Positions 44,205 through 55,672 of a stretch of DNA of 64,000 nucleotides are shown here, piece after piece; the first letter of the stretch is position 1; every line of letters begins with the position of its first letter. The translations under genes were made by a program, and so were the position numbers. The DNA comes from Emmonsiellopsis sp. PD_33. Lineage: Eukaryota; Ascomycota; Eurotiomycetes; Onygenales; Ajellomycetaceae. The stretch spans positions 62,001-126,000 of the forward strand of contig JANTQF010000060.1 of NCBI GenBank assembly GCA_032988165.1. Reading direction: 5' to 3'. The notes below the pieces were generated by a model. The model had not been told where the DNA came from and searched no databases. It saw only the letters and a list, made by a program, of their open reading frames with translations.

Positions 44205-45238
44205 AATATATCCCTAGACTATAGATTTAGAGGTTTCGAAGGGACTGGTGGTCAAGCTTTGTGTTGTTTGTGCAACGGTAATGTATATACGATTTCTCCC
44301 TACTCATTTCTCGCACATATTAACAAAGAGCCTGCCAGATGGCAGATGTCTATAATATGCAGATATCTAGACATTTAGACGTGTTTTGTTCATATCACCC
44401 AGATGCCAATACCTACCCCGTTTGCTTCAATTTGTTTACCTCTATGCAGCACGTCGAGATTATCCGAAATTATGACAGCTAACGAGCCAGGATTTCAAAT
44501 TTCTAGTTCAATCTTAGCCCTATGATCAATGACTAGGGCTGGTTGACCGGCGAATAAAGACGTCAGGGGCTTTTTCTGGGCATGATATCTGGCCCCAACC
44601 GCCTTTTACAATCCACAAGTGGCACGATGACCCAGTTGATGGGTATCGCAGCGCTGCTCAGATGATGAAAGATGCATATTATTCACTCTACAAACCAAAG
44701 ACTCCGCTTTCGCACGTCCTCATTATGGCATGGCAATGGTACCCCGCGAGAGTTTTCCAACTAGACCAAAAAGGATCAAACTTTAGAGGCCAGCTGGCTC
44801 TAAGTATCGTCCACATATCCACATAGCAATGGTTACTGAGTTCTCTGCATAGTTCAACTTTTGCTACATCCAGTAATGGAAATACACTTTTCCGTTGTCA
44901 GATTGATCAACATCATGTTAGCCAGGATGTTTCCCAGCTTCCCTCCGTTTTCTATCGGGTTTAACGAGTCATCGCAATCCCCCCCCCAAGCACTGCCCTC
45001 GGGACAGTTGGAGGATTCTATTTGACGCAACTCCCTGCACACCCTTCACCTCTGCTGAGGATCTACTCCGTACATTCCTTGTGAATCCTGCATCAGCCGA
45101 TGTCGGTTATCATCAAGTCTCTTTATATCGAAGGTGACACAAACAGTTTGTGAGATGCATCCTCCTCTTCATGATATGACATAAGACTTTGAGAAATATC
45201 GATACTTACATTGCGTCACCAGCCTCCTGATATTTTAG
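44205..45238. other. Intergenic region upstream of the truncated NRPS
   Basis: This is about 1 kb in which the missing NRPS adenylation start (core motifs A1-A2) would be expected. I translated the plus strand and found no A-domain motifs. A C run is at 44980-44988. No other gene seen. Confidence 0.5.
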
Positions 45239-45334
45239 ATCTGGTGGACGTGCAACTTAGGGTTAGTTAGGGAACTGCCAGCGCAAAAAGATGATCCCCT
45301 CACCACTATCCACTTTACCAACGCTGCATTTGTA

Positions 45335-48300
45335 ATGTTCACATCGGGTAGCACCGGGAAGCTGAAAGGCATCATCATTGAGCATGTTCATATCTGCACG
45401 AGTTTGGAAGCCCATGGATCCATCATGGAAGTTGGAATCGATAGTTGCGTGTTCTCATTCGCCTCACATGCTTTCGACGTCAGCCCGGGCGATACGTGGA
45501 CCACCCTCATGCGAGGCAGATGTGTTCGCGTTCCTTTCGAAGGGGACAGGATGAACAATCTTGCGCAGACTATTACCGAAATGAGGGTCAACTGGATAGG
45601 GCTCACTCCTACCGTCTCACGGTTGCTCACGCCTGAATCAGTGCCGACGGTAAAGACGCTCTCGCTCGGCGGAGAGCCAATCGGAAAAGAGGATACTGCC
45701 GCTTGGGCAGATCATGTTAGACTCTGGAATTTCTGTAAGTTGCTTCGCAATTGCATATATATGGGAAATGATATTTGACTAACACCCATCCTTCAGATGG
45801 CCCGGCCGAGACGGTGATCGGAGCAACACTGTGCGATCTTTCAGCCGAGCGCGCCCGCAACCCAAGAACGTTAGGCTACGGGATCGACGCGAATCTGTGG
45901 GTTGCGGACCCGGACAACCACGATGCCCTCGTGCCCATTGGTACTGCGGGCGAATTGCTGATACAAGGACCGGCAATATCTCAAGGCTATCTCAAAGACC
46001 CAGAAAAAACTGCGAGGAGTTACCTAACCAGAAACCCTGCATTCCTCAACGGAACCGACTTTGGTGCAACACGGACGCAGAAAATCTTCAAGACTGGAGA
46101 TTTGGTATTCCAGAATCCCGAAGATGGCGCCATCGTCTATATTGGGAGGAAAGACACGCAGATCAAGATACACGGTCAGAGAATAGAGCTGCAAGAAATC
46201 GAGGAGCAACTGGCAGCCAACTCGTCAGAGGAGCATGCTTGGGTAGTGGAACTGATACAAGGCTCAGGGACAGAATCTGCCTGTTTAGCTGCATTCTACA
46301 CCCGCCATGACGTGATTGGAAAGCGGGACATCAAGGTGCAAACGTTTCCCATCACCGCCGAGCTGCGCGACACGCTGTCTGACCTTAAAAGGCGCATTTC
46401 CGGCCTTCTACCGAAATATATGGTGCCTTCGATGTTCGTTCCTTTAACAACCATGCCATTAAACACCTCTGGGAAAACAGATCGCCTCCAGCTGCGGGCA
46501 ATAGGAGCGGCGGTTTCTGAGAGACCTGATGTTGCGTCATACATGTTAAGCAAAAATCTTTCAAGGTCGAAGGATGTGAAACGGCAACCCGGTACGAAGA
46601 AAGGGCGCAAGATGCAGAAGCTATGGAGCAAAGTGTTAAAGCTTCCCGAGGCCTCCATCGGCGCTCTCGACGATTTTTTCGAACTTGGTGGCAACTCAAT
46701 CATCGCGATGAAGCTCGCAGCCTCGGCACACGCGGCAGGGCTTTCGGTCTCCGTTGCGGATATATTCGGATACCCACGCCTCGACGATATCTCGGACATT
46801 GCCGAGGACTCCAAAGTGGTGCAAATAGTGCCTCGCACGGTATCTAAATCGAGAACTAACCACGCCTTGCATGAATCCCTTGCTCTTCAACTTCCTTCCG
46901 GCTCCAGTATCGAGTATATTGGTGAGGCCACAGATTACCAGGTCTGGACTGCAATCCACGGAATGACAAGACACCAAGGCTTCATTAATGATTTGTTCGT
47001 TGAATTCGATGGCGATGTTGACGTCCTACGAGTGCGGGAAGCTTGCGAGATTGTTGTCCACCACAACCCCATTCTTCGAGCTGCATTCACTGCCCACGAA
47101 GATCAGGTGATGTTGGTAAGCCTGAGAAACATCTCAATTGATTTCCAGCAATTCTCTTGGAACGAGGAAACAGATACTGCCGCGCCTCTCGCGTGGGAGC
47201 AAGAAGGACTCGTTTTTGGAAAACCGCCGCTCAGATTTGCTCTGATTCGGAAATTCAGCAGGGCTTATCGGTTGGTCATTCGAATTTCACACGCCCAATA
47301 CGACGGGATCAGCATCCCCCTGGTTCTCGATGATCTCAAAACCGCATACAATAGCCTCGTAGGTACTCCCCGCTCAAACTTCTTTGATTTCCTAGACGAG
47401 AACACGAGCAAAGACAACACACCACATCTAGATTTCTGGGCCAAGCTCCTCAAAGACTCCTCGATGACCCAGATCGTTTCGCACAAGGGCCTTCACCACA
47501 CTGGTCCAGTGAACTCGAGCACCATCCAAACAATCAACACACCTTCTCTCGCCGCCAGCACTGGGATCACCACTGCCACCATCTTCAAAGCCGCTTGGGG
47601 ACTGGTCTTATCCACTCTTTCGGGAAGTATGGATATCACATTCGGGCATATCACAGCTGGGCGCAATGCATATGTCCCCAGATTCGACACCACGATCGGT
47701 GCTTTCCTCAACATTACCCCCATTCGTGTTCGGTTAGATGGTAGCCTCGAGAGCCAGACTAGCGCCCAGCTCATCCACTCACTTCACGCCCAACATGTCG
47801 ACTCGCTGCCCCACGACTCTGTCGGCTGGCGCAACATCATTAAATCCTGCACATCATGGCCGTCGTGGTCGACCTTCAGTTCGATCTTACAGCATCAAAA
47901 TCTCAACAATGTCAAAGGACAGTCTGTACGTGGGATTGCCCGCGTCGGTGCTGCGGTGGATATTTGGGTCTTGACTGCTCCGCGGGGTGAGGAGACAGAC
48001 GTTGAGCTCCACTTCTCCTCACACATTCCAGAATCAGCGGCGCGAGAGATGTTGGCGATGTTCTGCACGGCAACTTCGAAGCTGTGCGATCCGATATGCC
48101 GTGAGGAACAGGTTAGCACGCTGCTTGAAAGAACCCAGGTCCATCTCCCATTCAGTCCATTACCGCCAACAAATAGTGAAAATGGCTTGGTTGCAGAACA
48201 AGCGGTGGGAGAGGAGTCAGATCAATTCCGCAGCCTCCAGCAGATTGTGAGAAAAGCGTGGAAGAATGTTGTCGGGCAGTCGCGGGGAAACAATAATAAT

Positions 48301-48468
48301 TTGACCCTGAGCGAGTCATACTTGGATCTGGGCGGGGATTTGGTGACAGCTGGGCTACTAGCCCATGCGTATCATGCAGAGGGGTATCACGGTGTAGCAG
48401 TGGAGGATATTATGGACTCCACAACAATGAGGGAGCAGATTGAATGTCTTGCGGGAGCTTCAACGTAA
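45335..48468 (+). CDS. NRPS, 5'-truncated: partial A, T, C and a degenerate terminal T
   Basis: Exons 45335-45734 and 45797-48468 give at least 1023 residues; the frame is open upstream to 45239. The adenylation domain begins at core motif A3 (MFTSGSTGKLKG); A1 and A2 are absent. A5 (YGPAET, restored by the intron), A7 (FKTGDL), A8 (GRKDTQIKIHGQRIE) and A10 (PLNTSGKTDR) are present. The first carrier domain is normal (DDFFELGGNSIIAMKL). The condensation domain has SHAQYDGIS in place of HHxxxDG, as in several fungal terminal or siderophore C domains. The final carrier reads LGGDLVTAG: the serine that takes phosphopantetheine is missing. The enzyme therefore probably cannot activate a substrate alone. 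It could be a fragment of a larger siderophore- or dipeptide-type NRPS. Confidence 0.85.
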
Positions 48469-49365
48469 ACAGGCATGGTGAGAAACAGCCACGGTGAGGT
48501 AAAGAGAGCCGGGGATGGACCGTGTGGTGGCTGGTAGCTGCTAATTTTAGGAAATTAAGGAGGACTTGATATTTAGGACAGGTCTTGTAAATAGACAAAA
48601 TTGCACTCTTTTAGCAGCAATATCTGGTGGCCAATTTGTCTCTGTGCTGCCCATCATAGGATACTTGAACTTCAAGGCTGATATGAGTATCCTCAGAACT
48701 GACAGATTCACATGGATACATTACTCATGGAATAAGCCTCCTCTCGCATAACAAATAATAATAGAACAAAGACGCGTTAGATGATGCCGTGATGGAAGAG
48801 CACGATGAATTGAGGATAGCATTAACGGATCCAAAATCGTTGTGTTGGATCTGGGGAAAATAGCCGCCATACGCGATCTTAGTCGATCAAATAGCCGCCA
48901 ACTTGTTCAAGACGCGATCAACGCGCGTCTAATTCCTCTTCTTTCCACGACTTCTTCCCTTGACAAGAAATTCAGCACATATACATCTCTTTGCCATTCT
49001 GATATTTTTCATAAAAGCCGTTGATTGCTTTCGAACGCTGATTAAGATTTGTTAAACAGATCCGCCCGCCCCTCTCCCGTTCGCGCAATTGGCGAAGATA
49101 TATATGTTTTGCACATCCTCGGATTTTTGGGGGGGGTGCATATTGGCTTCCTCTTATTCCGACCGACATCTTATTTGCAAGATATATGGAAATTTTTATT
49201 CGGCTAGCAATCGTGTTTGACAATATGAATTTACATACCCTCAAATTGAAGTCACGATGTCAGGGGTTCAATTGATAATTTCCGGCCCCTTCGGATCTCG
49301 GGTTGAGAAGTTTCCTTTGACCATATAAACTTGGAAAGAAGTCCAGATCACACTCGACACTCATC
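48469..49365. other. Convergent region after the NRPS with a CpG-free block
   Basis: This is 897 bp. From 48523 to 48745 there is no CpG, and the sequence is AT-richer than its flanks. No gene seen. The frame at 48566-48751 lies in this block without family match. Confidence 0.5.
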
Positions 49366-51024
49366 CTACAACGACCAAAACTTGACAGACTTGGAATAAA
49401 GCCAAGAATCCAACGCCTCAAGTCCAAGATCTGACCCAAACCCGCTTTGCTTAACCCCTCCAAACGGCATACTAGCATTGAGAGCACCCCAACAGTTAAC
49501 CGTAACCTGTCCAGCCTCAAGGCCGACAGACAGTCGATTAGCCCTGTGCAGATCGTTAGTGAAAAAGGCAGCACTCAGACCGTACTCGGTGTCATTAGCT
49601 TTTGCAAGCACTTCCTCCTCCGTCGAGAAGCGGTGGATGGTCGCCACAGGCCCAAAGATCTCCTCCCTAACAATGGTCATATCCTCGCTAACGTCCGTGA
49701 AGATGGTATTTTCAACGAACCCGCTGCTCCCAACCTCCTGACTCTCACCACCAAAGAGCAAGCGGGCGCCTTCCTGCTTCCCGCGCGCGATATACGACGC
49801 AACCCTCTCATGTTGCATCTTGCTCACAATGGGTCCCTTGGTGACCTCTTTATCCATCGGGTTCCCCTTGATCGCCGGAGTCTTACGCGCGTGCTCTGCA
49901 AATTTCTTCACAAACTCATCATAGATGCCATCTTGCACGTAAATTCTCGAGCCCAGCGCACAGATCTGCCCGTTATTGGCGGTGGATCCAATCGCGGTCC
50001 AAAACACCGCATTGTCCAGATTCGCATCGTCGAACACGATGGACGGGCTTTTCCCGCCTAACTCCAGAGTAACACGCTTCAGGTTAGAATCTGCCGCTGC
50101 ATGCATAATCTTGCGGCCTGTAACGATACTACCCGTGAAGGAGATCTTTCGGATGCGCATGTGGCGCGAAATCGCGTCCCCGGCCGTCGCACCCAGGCCA
50201 CAGAGGATGTTGATCACACCGGGCGGGAACCCGGCTTCGACAATCAGCTCAGCAAGCTTCTGCCCGTACAACGGGGTTTGCTCGGGGGATTTGATGATCA
50301 GGACATTTCCCGCCGCGATGGCGGCGGAGAGTTTCCAGATCGTAATCATCCTGTCCACCAACACCATGAGCACGAATGCCAATCACACCACACAGGAAGC
50401 AAGACATGGCAAGAGAAAAAATACATACAACGGCGCATTCCACGGAACAATAGCCGCGCAAACCCCCAACGGCTCCTTCCTAACCACCCCCGTCCCATTA
50501 GGGATATTCACCACCCTGCCCCCAATATTCTGCGCACATCCGGCAAAGAACCTCAGCGCGTCCGCGGACTGCGGGATATCCATCGCCTTGACGGCGTCAT
50601 AGAGATTGCCGCCATCCAGCGCGTGCAGGGCGGCAAACTCTTCCTGGTCCCGCTCAATTAACTCCGCCAGGAGGAGGAGGAGGTCAGCGCGTGCTGCGGC
50701 CGGGGTGGATTTCCAGGTATTGTTGTAGGCATTGCTGGCGGCGTCGACTGCGGCATCGACGTCGGCGGGTTCGGCGGCGGAGAGGGTGGCGAGGAGGTCG
50801 CCAGTGTAGGGGTTGTGGGTGGTCAGGGTGGAGTTTGTCTTGCTGGGGGTGAACTCGTTGTTGATGAAGAGGCCGGTTTTTACTATTTAGTAGTTAGTTA
50901 TTGATCGATCTTGATTGCGCCTGATATATATGGCGAGCCGGTGCTTCCGGACCGGCTGATGAGATAGCAATAACATACTACGAAGCTGCTCGCCGCGACG
51001 GCCTCTCAGGGTTACATATGTCAT
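49366..51024 (-). CDS. Aldehyde dehydrogenase (NAD(P)+-dependent)
   Basis: This enzyme oxidises aldehydes to carboxylic acids in the cytosol. Exons 51024-50979, 50882-50429 and 50350-49366 give 494 residues, the family norm. TGLFINNEF opens the fold, and VVRKEPLGVCAAIVPWNAPL spans the second splice site. IKSPEQTPL, ISFTGSIVTGR and VTLELGGKSPSIVFDDAN follow. The catalytic residues are Glu263 (LELGGK) and Cys297 (NNGQICALGSR), spaced 34 apart as in ALDH1/2. EEIFGPV and NCWGALNASMPFGGVKQSGFGSDLG complete the set. The residue after Cys-Ala is Leu-Gly-Ser-Arg rather than the commoner AGSR. It is convergent with the NRPS and near an aromatic amine-forming decarboxylase, so an aromatic acetaldehyde substrate is plausible but unproven. 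Confidence 0.94.
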
Positions 51025-51673
51025 GGTTGGATTCAGTAGACAGCGAATACCCTGCAAGCTTGAAATCTATGTTCGGAATAAATACTATGCCAAACAGATT
51101 CCTCGCTGCCAAACATTAGCCACCCTTTATATATCTCGACTGGCAATCTGCGTATTAACGACCCCCTCATTTCGTCTTACGCGCAGTGTCATCCCTGACG
51201 TCAGACAAGCTGCGCAGGCGTTGGTTGGTTCTCTTCTAACTCTCATGGATTAATCTGTGATACCTACCCCGCCCCCGCCCCTGCCCCCGTCGAATAATCT
51301 GACCATTTGACGATAAATAGGTCTTATCATAGCTGATATCATGCAGGGGGCGTTTATGCATGTAACATCTCCGTGGACTAGATATCAGTGGCATAGGAAT
51401 CTAGAAATTCGCAGGATTTGAAATTAAGCCGACAGAAACTTAAAACCTACTACCTATTCATCCCATGTTCCTAAATATTTATAAAAAATACTTGGAGGCC
51501 ACTGGCCTCTAAGGAGTGATCCCTTTTGGTCTAGTTAGATTCTCACAGAATAAAGAAATAACAATGACAATAATAATCTCAGACCTAGTATGCTCTACCG
51601 CACCCCCCTCTTCTTTCCAAAATGGCGGAATTCCCCTAACCATGCCCAGCCCTCGTAACACCCTCCCAGTCAC
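51025..51673. other. Intergenic region ALDH promoter / acyltransferase 3' flank
   Basis: This is 649 bp. The ALDH side is ordinary. A C-rich run is at 51268-51290, and the sequence turns AT-rich towards 51600. No gene seen. Confidence 0.45.
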
Positions 51674-53075
51674 TCAACCACGCGGAAAAACCTCAACCGG
51701 CAACACAACCGGCTGAACCTCCAATCTCAGAATCGAAAAGACCCAAACAGGCATAGCCCACAGCGCAAAAACGCTCATCCACACCCACCCCACAACCCTC
51801 TGCCACATCATCACAGGCCCATCGCGGCTGCTCCCCGTGACGGAGCGGTATATCCATCTCACAACATCCTCGACAATAATGCCGCAGGCGTTGCGGAGGA
51901 AGAGGGAAACGGAGCGCGACTCGCTGAATGGGATGCCGAGCATGCGGTCGGAGTTTATGTGGATGATTCCTGAGATTAGGAAGATTAGAGTGAATTTTGT
52001 GTAGGCGGTTATGAGGATGAGGAGGCGGGTGGGTTGGGAGGGGGTAGTTTTTGCGCTGTGGGGTTGTGGGAGGTAGGGGAGGCGGAGGAGTGAGTGGGTG
52101 ATGAAGGAGGCGGTGTTTTCCAGGGGACGGAGGAGTATCTGGTGCCAGAATTTTCTAAATCGTATTCCGTTATGTTAGAGATAGGTAAGGATTATAGTTT
52201 TTTATATAATTGGAGAGCCAAAGGGGTAAAGGAGGTGGGAAGAGCGGAATGCCACCGGCAATATATGCATACCTCCAAAACATCCGTATGGAATATACCC
52301 CCCAGATATTGCCAAAAAGCGGCGGCCAAGCTGCAACCTCCGATATCCCCAGTCCCACCGCAATCACTGAAAACACATCATATCCCATCATCAAAGAACT
52401 ATACCCGCAAATCGCATATGCCACGATGGTCGCATACACCTCTCCAATCTCAGCAGCGGATATATCGTTCGCGAGAATCCTCGCGAAAATCCGCTCTTTA
52501 CCAGGTGCGAACTTGGCCGGTCCACCCTCCAACGGCTGGCTGGAGATCAGATCGAGTACTAGATACAGCAGAATCGCGCGGACGGATCGGAAGAGGAGGA
52601 AACTGCGTCGAGAGGGGACATGTAGCGGCCTTTTGGGATCGAAAGTCGGGACATTTCTAGCTTGGTCGATGCGGTTGATTCTCCGTTTATTAACAGCCCA
52701 ATCAACCGCGAAGCATATTTTGTCATAAATGCCTCCCCGTCCGGAGCCAGATAATATCCTTATATCGTCATCCTTCTTCTTCTGTGCCCGTGCGGCCGGG
52801 GGGTAGAGTTTCTTTGAAAGACAAACATTATCGAAAACCTCAAAGGCCATGATGGATCCGAACTCGACAGCGATGAAGGTATTCCATGGCGCTACGAGAC
52901 TGGCGTTTTGGGCCGTGAGGTAGGTGGCTGCGACGGGGAGCAGGATCACCGGCAACATGCACGCGCGTTTATATGAAGTTGGGGGGATGCATGTGAGCGT
53001 GACGCCTTGGAGGGCAATAGTGAGAAGGACTAAAATATATGGAATAGCCGGGTGCTGGAGGATGGTTGATGCCAT
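51674..53075 (-). CDS. Wax-synthase-like MBOAT acyltransferase
   Basis: This membrane-bound O-acyltransferase is of the fungal wax-synthase-domain type, whose members often O-acetylate secondary metabolites at the ER. Exons 53075-52273 and 52154-51674 give 427 residues with about eight hydrophobic helices. WPPLFGNIWGVYSIRMFWRKFWHQ spans the splice site and is the family signature. The catalytic-type His is in FLISGIIHI, and the C-terminus has ACGIIVEDVVRW and helices VVGWVWMSVFALWAMPVWVF. The open frame continues upstream of 53075 without ATG, so MASTILQHPAIPYILVLLTIAL is the start. It neighbours ALDH, NRPS and decarboxylase genes, which suggests a tailoring role, but no product is known. Confidence 0.86.
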
Positions 53076-54069
53076 CTCTGTTGGTATTGCTTTTCTTTCA
53101 GGTTCAAGCGGCGGAGGTTTCTCGATTCCAGCCGGTCTCGACTGTGCTCGGCGCGATTCAACGTCCAGCAGGCATTGAGGAGATTCGGTGTAACTGTCGA
53201 AGTCTCTCGGCAGTATGTGCAACTGTTTTGTGTGCAAAGTTGTTGCGGCTGGCGGCGGAAGTGATGCTATCCTGAAAATGCGGCAGCGGCCGGAAAATTG
53301 CAGAACAGAAAAAAGGAAACATAAATAATGACTGAGTCATTCAGTAACTGGCCAGAGTATTCAAATATATTCCAGCCAATCAATAGTTATGCTGTGGAAA
53401 ATATGTTAACTACTCTCTGATGTGGCTGCATCTTGGGTAAGCTTACTAGCTTCCAATGGATGCTGCCATCAGCGTTCATGGGCTGACCGCCAAACAAATA
53501 GATATCCGTGGCTAGTAATTGCATTTGGTAAGTAGCTAAATCATAAGACACCAGTTATTCGTTTCCACGCAATGTTTATGGTCGCGAAGGAAAGCGTGAG
53601 GTGGGCTGGAGAAAAGAACAAAAGATTATTTGGTGTTTGCAGACGAAATCTTTGGCTTCCGCTAAGTTGATTAGGGGCAACAGAGCTAACTAGTAACCCC
53701 CCTTAACTTATCCCTGCTTCTGCTGCTTGCTAATTCGCCGAAGTTAATATGTCCTGCTTCAATTGTTCTCTTCTTAATTGTCAAAATGTAGTATTGCTGC
53801 ATATTCATAAAGTACCTTACATCAAGCAAAACAGTCATAGTTATGCTAACCTTCTATTCTATTAAGCGTAAGTATACTCACTATATTCACCCCACATTCC
53901 CTATAAAGATAGAAATTACCCAGGGAAAGGGAATTTAGGGAAATATATACATATGTATCAGGCCCTAAAGCAAAAAGCGAAAAATTAAACAATCCCCGCT
54001 ACAACCTCCTCACATCTACCCAACCTACGCACACGTACTTTCAGTATCAGGATAGGAAGACGAGCTTAC
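53076..54069. other. 1 kb intergenic region, AT-rich in its second half
   Basis: No ORF with family motifs. From about 53680 the sequence is AT-rich and poor in structure. It ends where the sulfatase relic begins. The relic's last exon may continue into 53950-53990. Confidence 0.45.
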
Positions 54070-54790
54070 TTCCACCAAAGTGGTGTGGTCCTTTCCGTAG
54101 ATTTCTTCGACAGCGGCACCACCCCAATGTTCGATCTAGACATGTTCATGTCAGGATTTCTGGGCCTCTGCAATCCCCCCTCACCCCATCATAAGGGATT
54201 GGGGAGCCGCCGAACTCCTGCCGCAACTTGATTCCGAATATCTTGAAGAACGTCGGAGCCAAGTCGGTAAGTGTGGTAAAAATACGCAATGCACACGATC
54301 CTCTTAGTGTGCAAATTCATTCCAGAGCGCATCATCCACAGGAGGCTGGCAGTGTATTCTTTCTTCTTTTTGTACTCTCACCTTCTCTTTTTGGCCGGCG
54401 TGCCTGCTGTATATGAAGGTCACGCGAGGTATTTTCGGGAAGAGCCGATTAAATTGCGAGATTTTCTGGCCACAGTCATAACTTCCCTGCTAATTCATCT
54501 TGGAATGCCCTATATATTTGCTTCGCTACGCTCCGCAAACAATATCTGGTGGTCCTTTTAGCCAGGCACGTCCGGCCCACGGATAACCAGGGGAACTCTG
54601 ATGTCTTCTTCACGGCCGCATTCTTTTCCCGGATGAAGGCGGTGCGGGGTGATGCGGAAGCCATTATCAGATGAATAGATAACATACGTGCCTTCCAGGA
54701 TTCCGAGACCGTCAAGGCTCTTGATACCTCGTCAACCATCCCGCCAACACCCTGCAAGAGCAGTCCCGACGGGGGTATAATAGGTAGGCC
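54070..54790 (-). pseudogene. Arylsulfatase relic (C-terminal half, frameshift and stop)
   Basis: Fragments of a type I sulfatase are readable in order on the minus strand: GVGGMVDEVSRAL, GILEGTYVIYSSDNGF, HRLHPGKECGREEDIRVPL, VIRGPDVPG, DLAPTFFKIFGI, EFGGSPIP and, after a possible intron, HWGGAAVEEIYG. The frame changes near 54711-54716, where one base is missing between the first two blocks. An in-frame TAA lies at 54558-54560, right after GPDVPG. The N-terminal half with the CxPSR active site is absent upstream. It is a decayed copy, unrelated to the intact choline sulfatase at 18.6 kb. Confidence 0.75.
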
Positions 54791-55218
54791 CGGTGACGAT
54801 GGAAACCGCCTCGCCAGGGAATATATATCATCGTGCTTGATGGCTTGACACTCCATCCCCCCGAGGAAGGAGAAGGAGACCATCGCCAGGACGAGCCGGT
54901 TAAAGGAACACAAGGCCGCGGCGAGGGAGAAGGAGAGGAAGCTGCGGTTGTTGGATTTGGTGGTGCTTTCCGGTGCAGCAGGAGGTTGCTTCCTGTTCAA
55001 GGCTGGCAGTGGTTTCCGCTTGCACGAACGCCCCCTGCCCTTTCCTTCCCAATGCCGTTGTTGATGTTGTGATAAATTCCCTTCTCCCGCTCCCATTTTC
55101 TCTTCTTCTTTTTCTTTCTCTCCTCGCCAGTTGGTACTGTGATAAAGTAAGTTAAAAGCTCCCTGTCTTCCCAGAGCCCTTTTTCCCAAAACTCTCCCTG
55201 CTATCACAAACGTTCGTC

Positions 55219-55518
55219 ATGGTTTCGCTTACTGAAGCTACAGCTATTCCTCTCCTCGTGCTTGTGGCCCTACAGCACCCTTTGGTGCTGGCTTGGTTGC
55301 GGCAGTCTCTTCCATGGCTGTGGCCGCAGTCGGAGGAGGTCGCTGCTCTCGAGCAACTAAGGGTCGAGGTCCACCTGGTACTGGTCGAGATTAGACGTTT
55401 GAGGGGCGACGTACAGTCGTCCGGGCAGAGCGCTAACTCTGCTCCTGCAAACGTTCAGTCCGGCCAGTCCTCGGGGGCCCCGACGGATATGCCTGCTAGT
55501 CATACTAGTGGGGCATAG
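55219..55518 (+). CDS. Small hypothetical protein with a hydrophobic N-terminus
   Basis: This is a 99-residue single exon. Residues 8-32 are hydrophobic (ATAIPLLVLVALQHPLVLAW), followed by Trp/Pro/Ser and a helical charged segment (ALEQLRVEVHLVLVEIRRLRGD) that may form a coiled coil. The rest is Ser/Gln/Ala-rich. The start has a good CGTCATGG context, and 55080-55130 just upstream is a strong pyrimidine tract of the fungal promoter type. No family is recognised. It may be membrane-anchored. It is convergent with the F-box-like gene, 154 bp away. Confidence 0.4.
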   Translation: MVSLTEATAIPLLVLVALQHPLVLAWLRQSLPWLWPQSEEVAALEQLRVEVHLVLVEIRRLRGDVQSSGQSANSAPANVQSGQSSGAPTDMPASHTSGA

Positions 55519-55672
55519 CCGACACAAGCACGAGGTCCCACCGTTCCCTTCGGCGCGGCTCACGCTGATGAGAACGGATCATGGGAGGAAGGTGGGTGGG
55601 CACCAGCGACGAGTTCGCACTTCTACGCAGTGCTGGTGACTAGTAGCCTTTCGGGGTGAAGCTAAGACGAAC

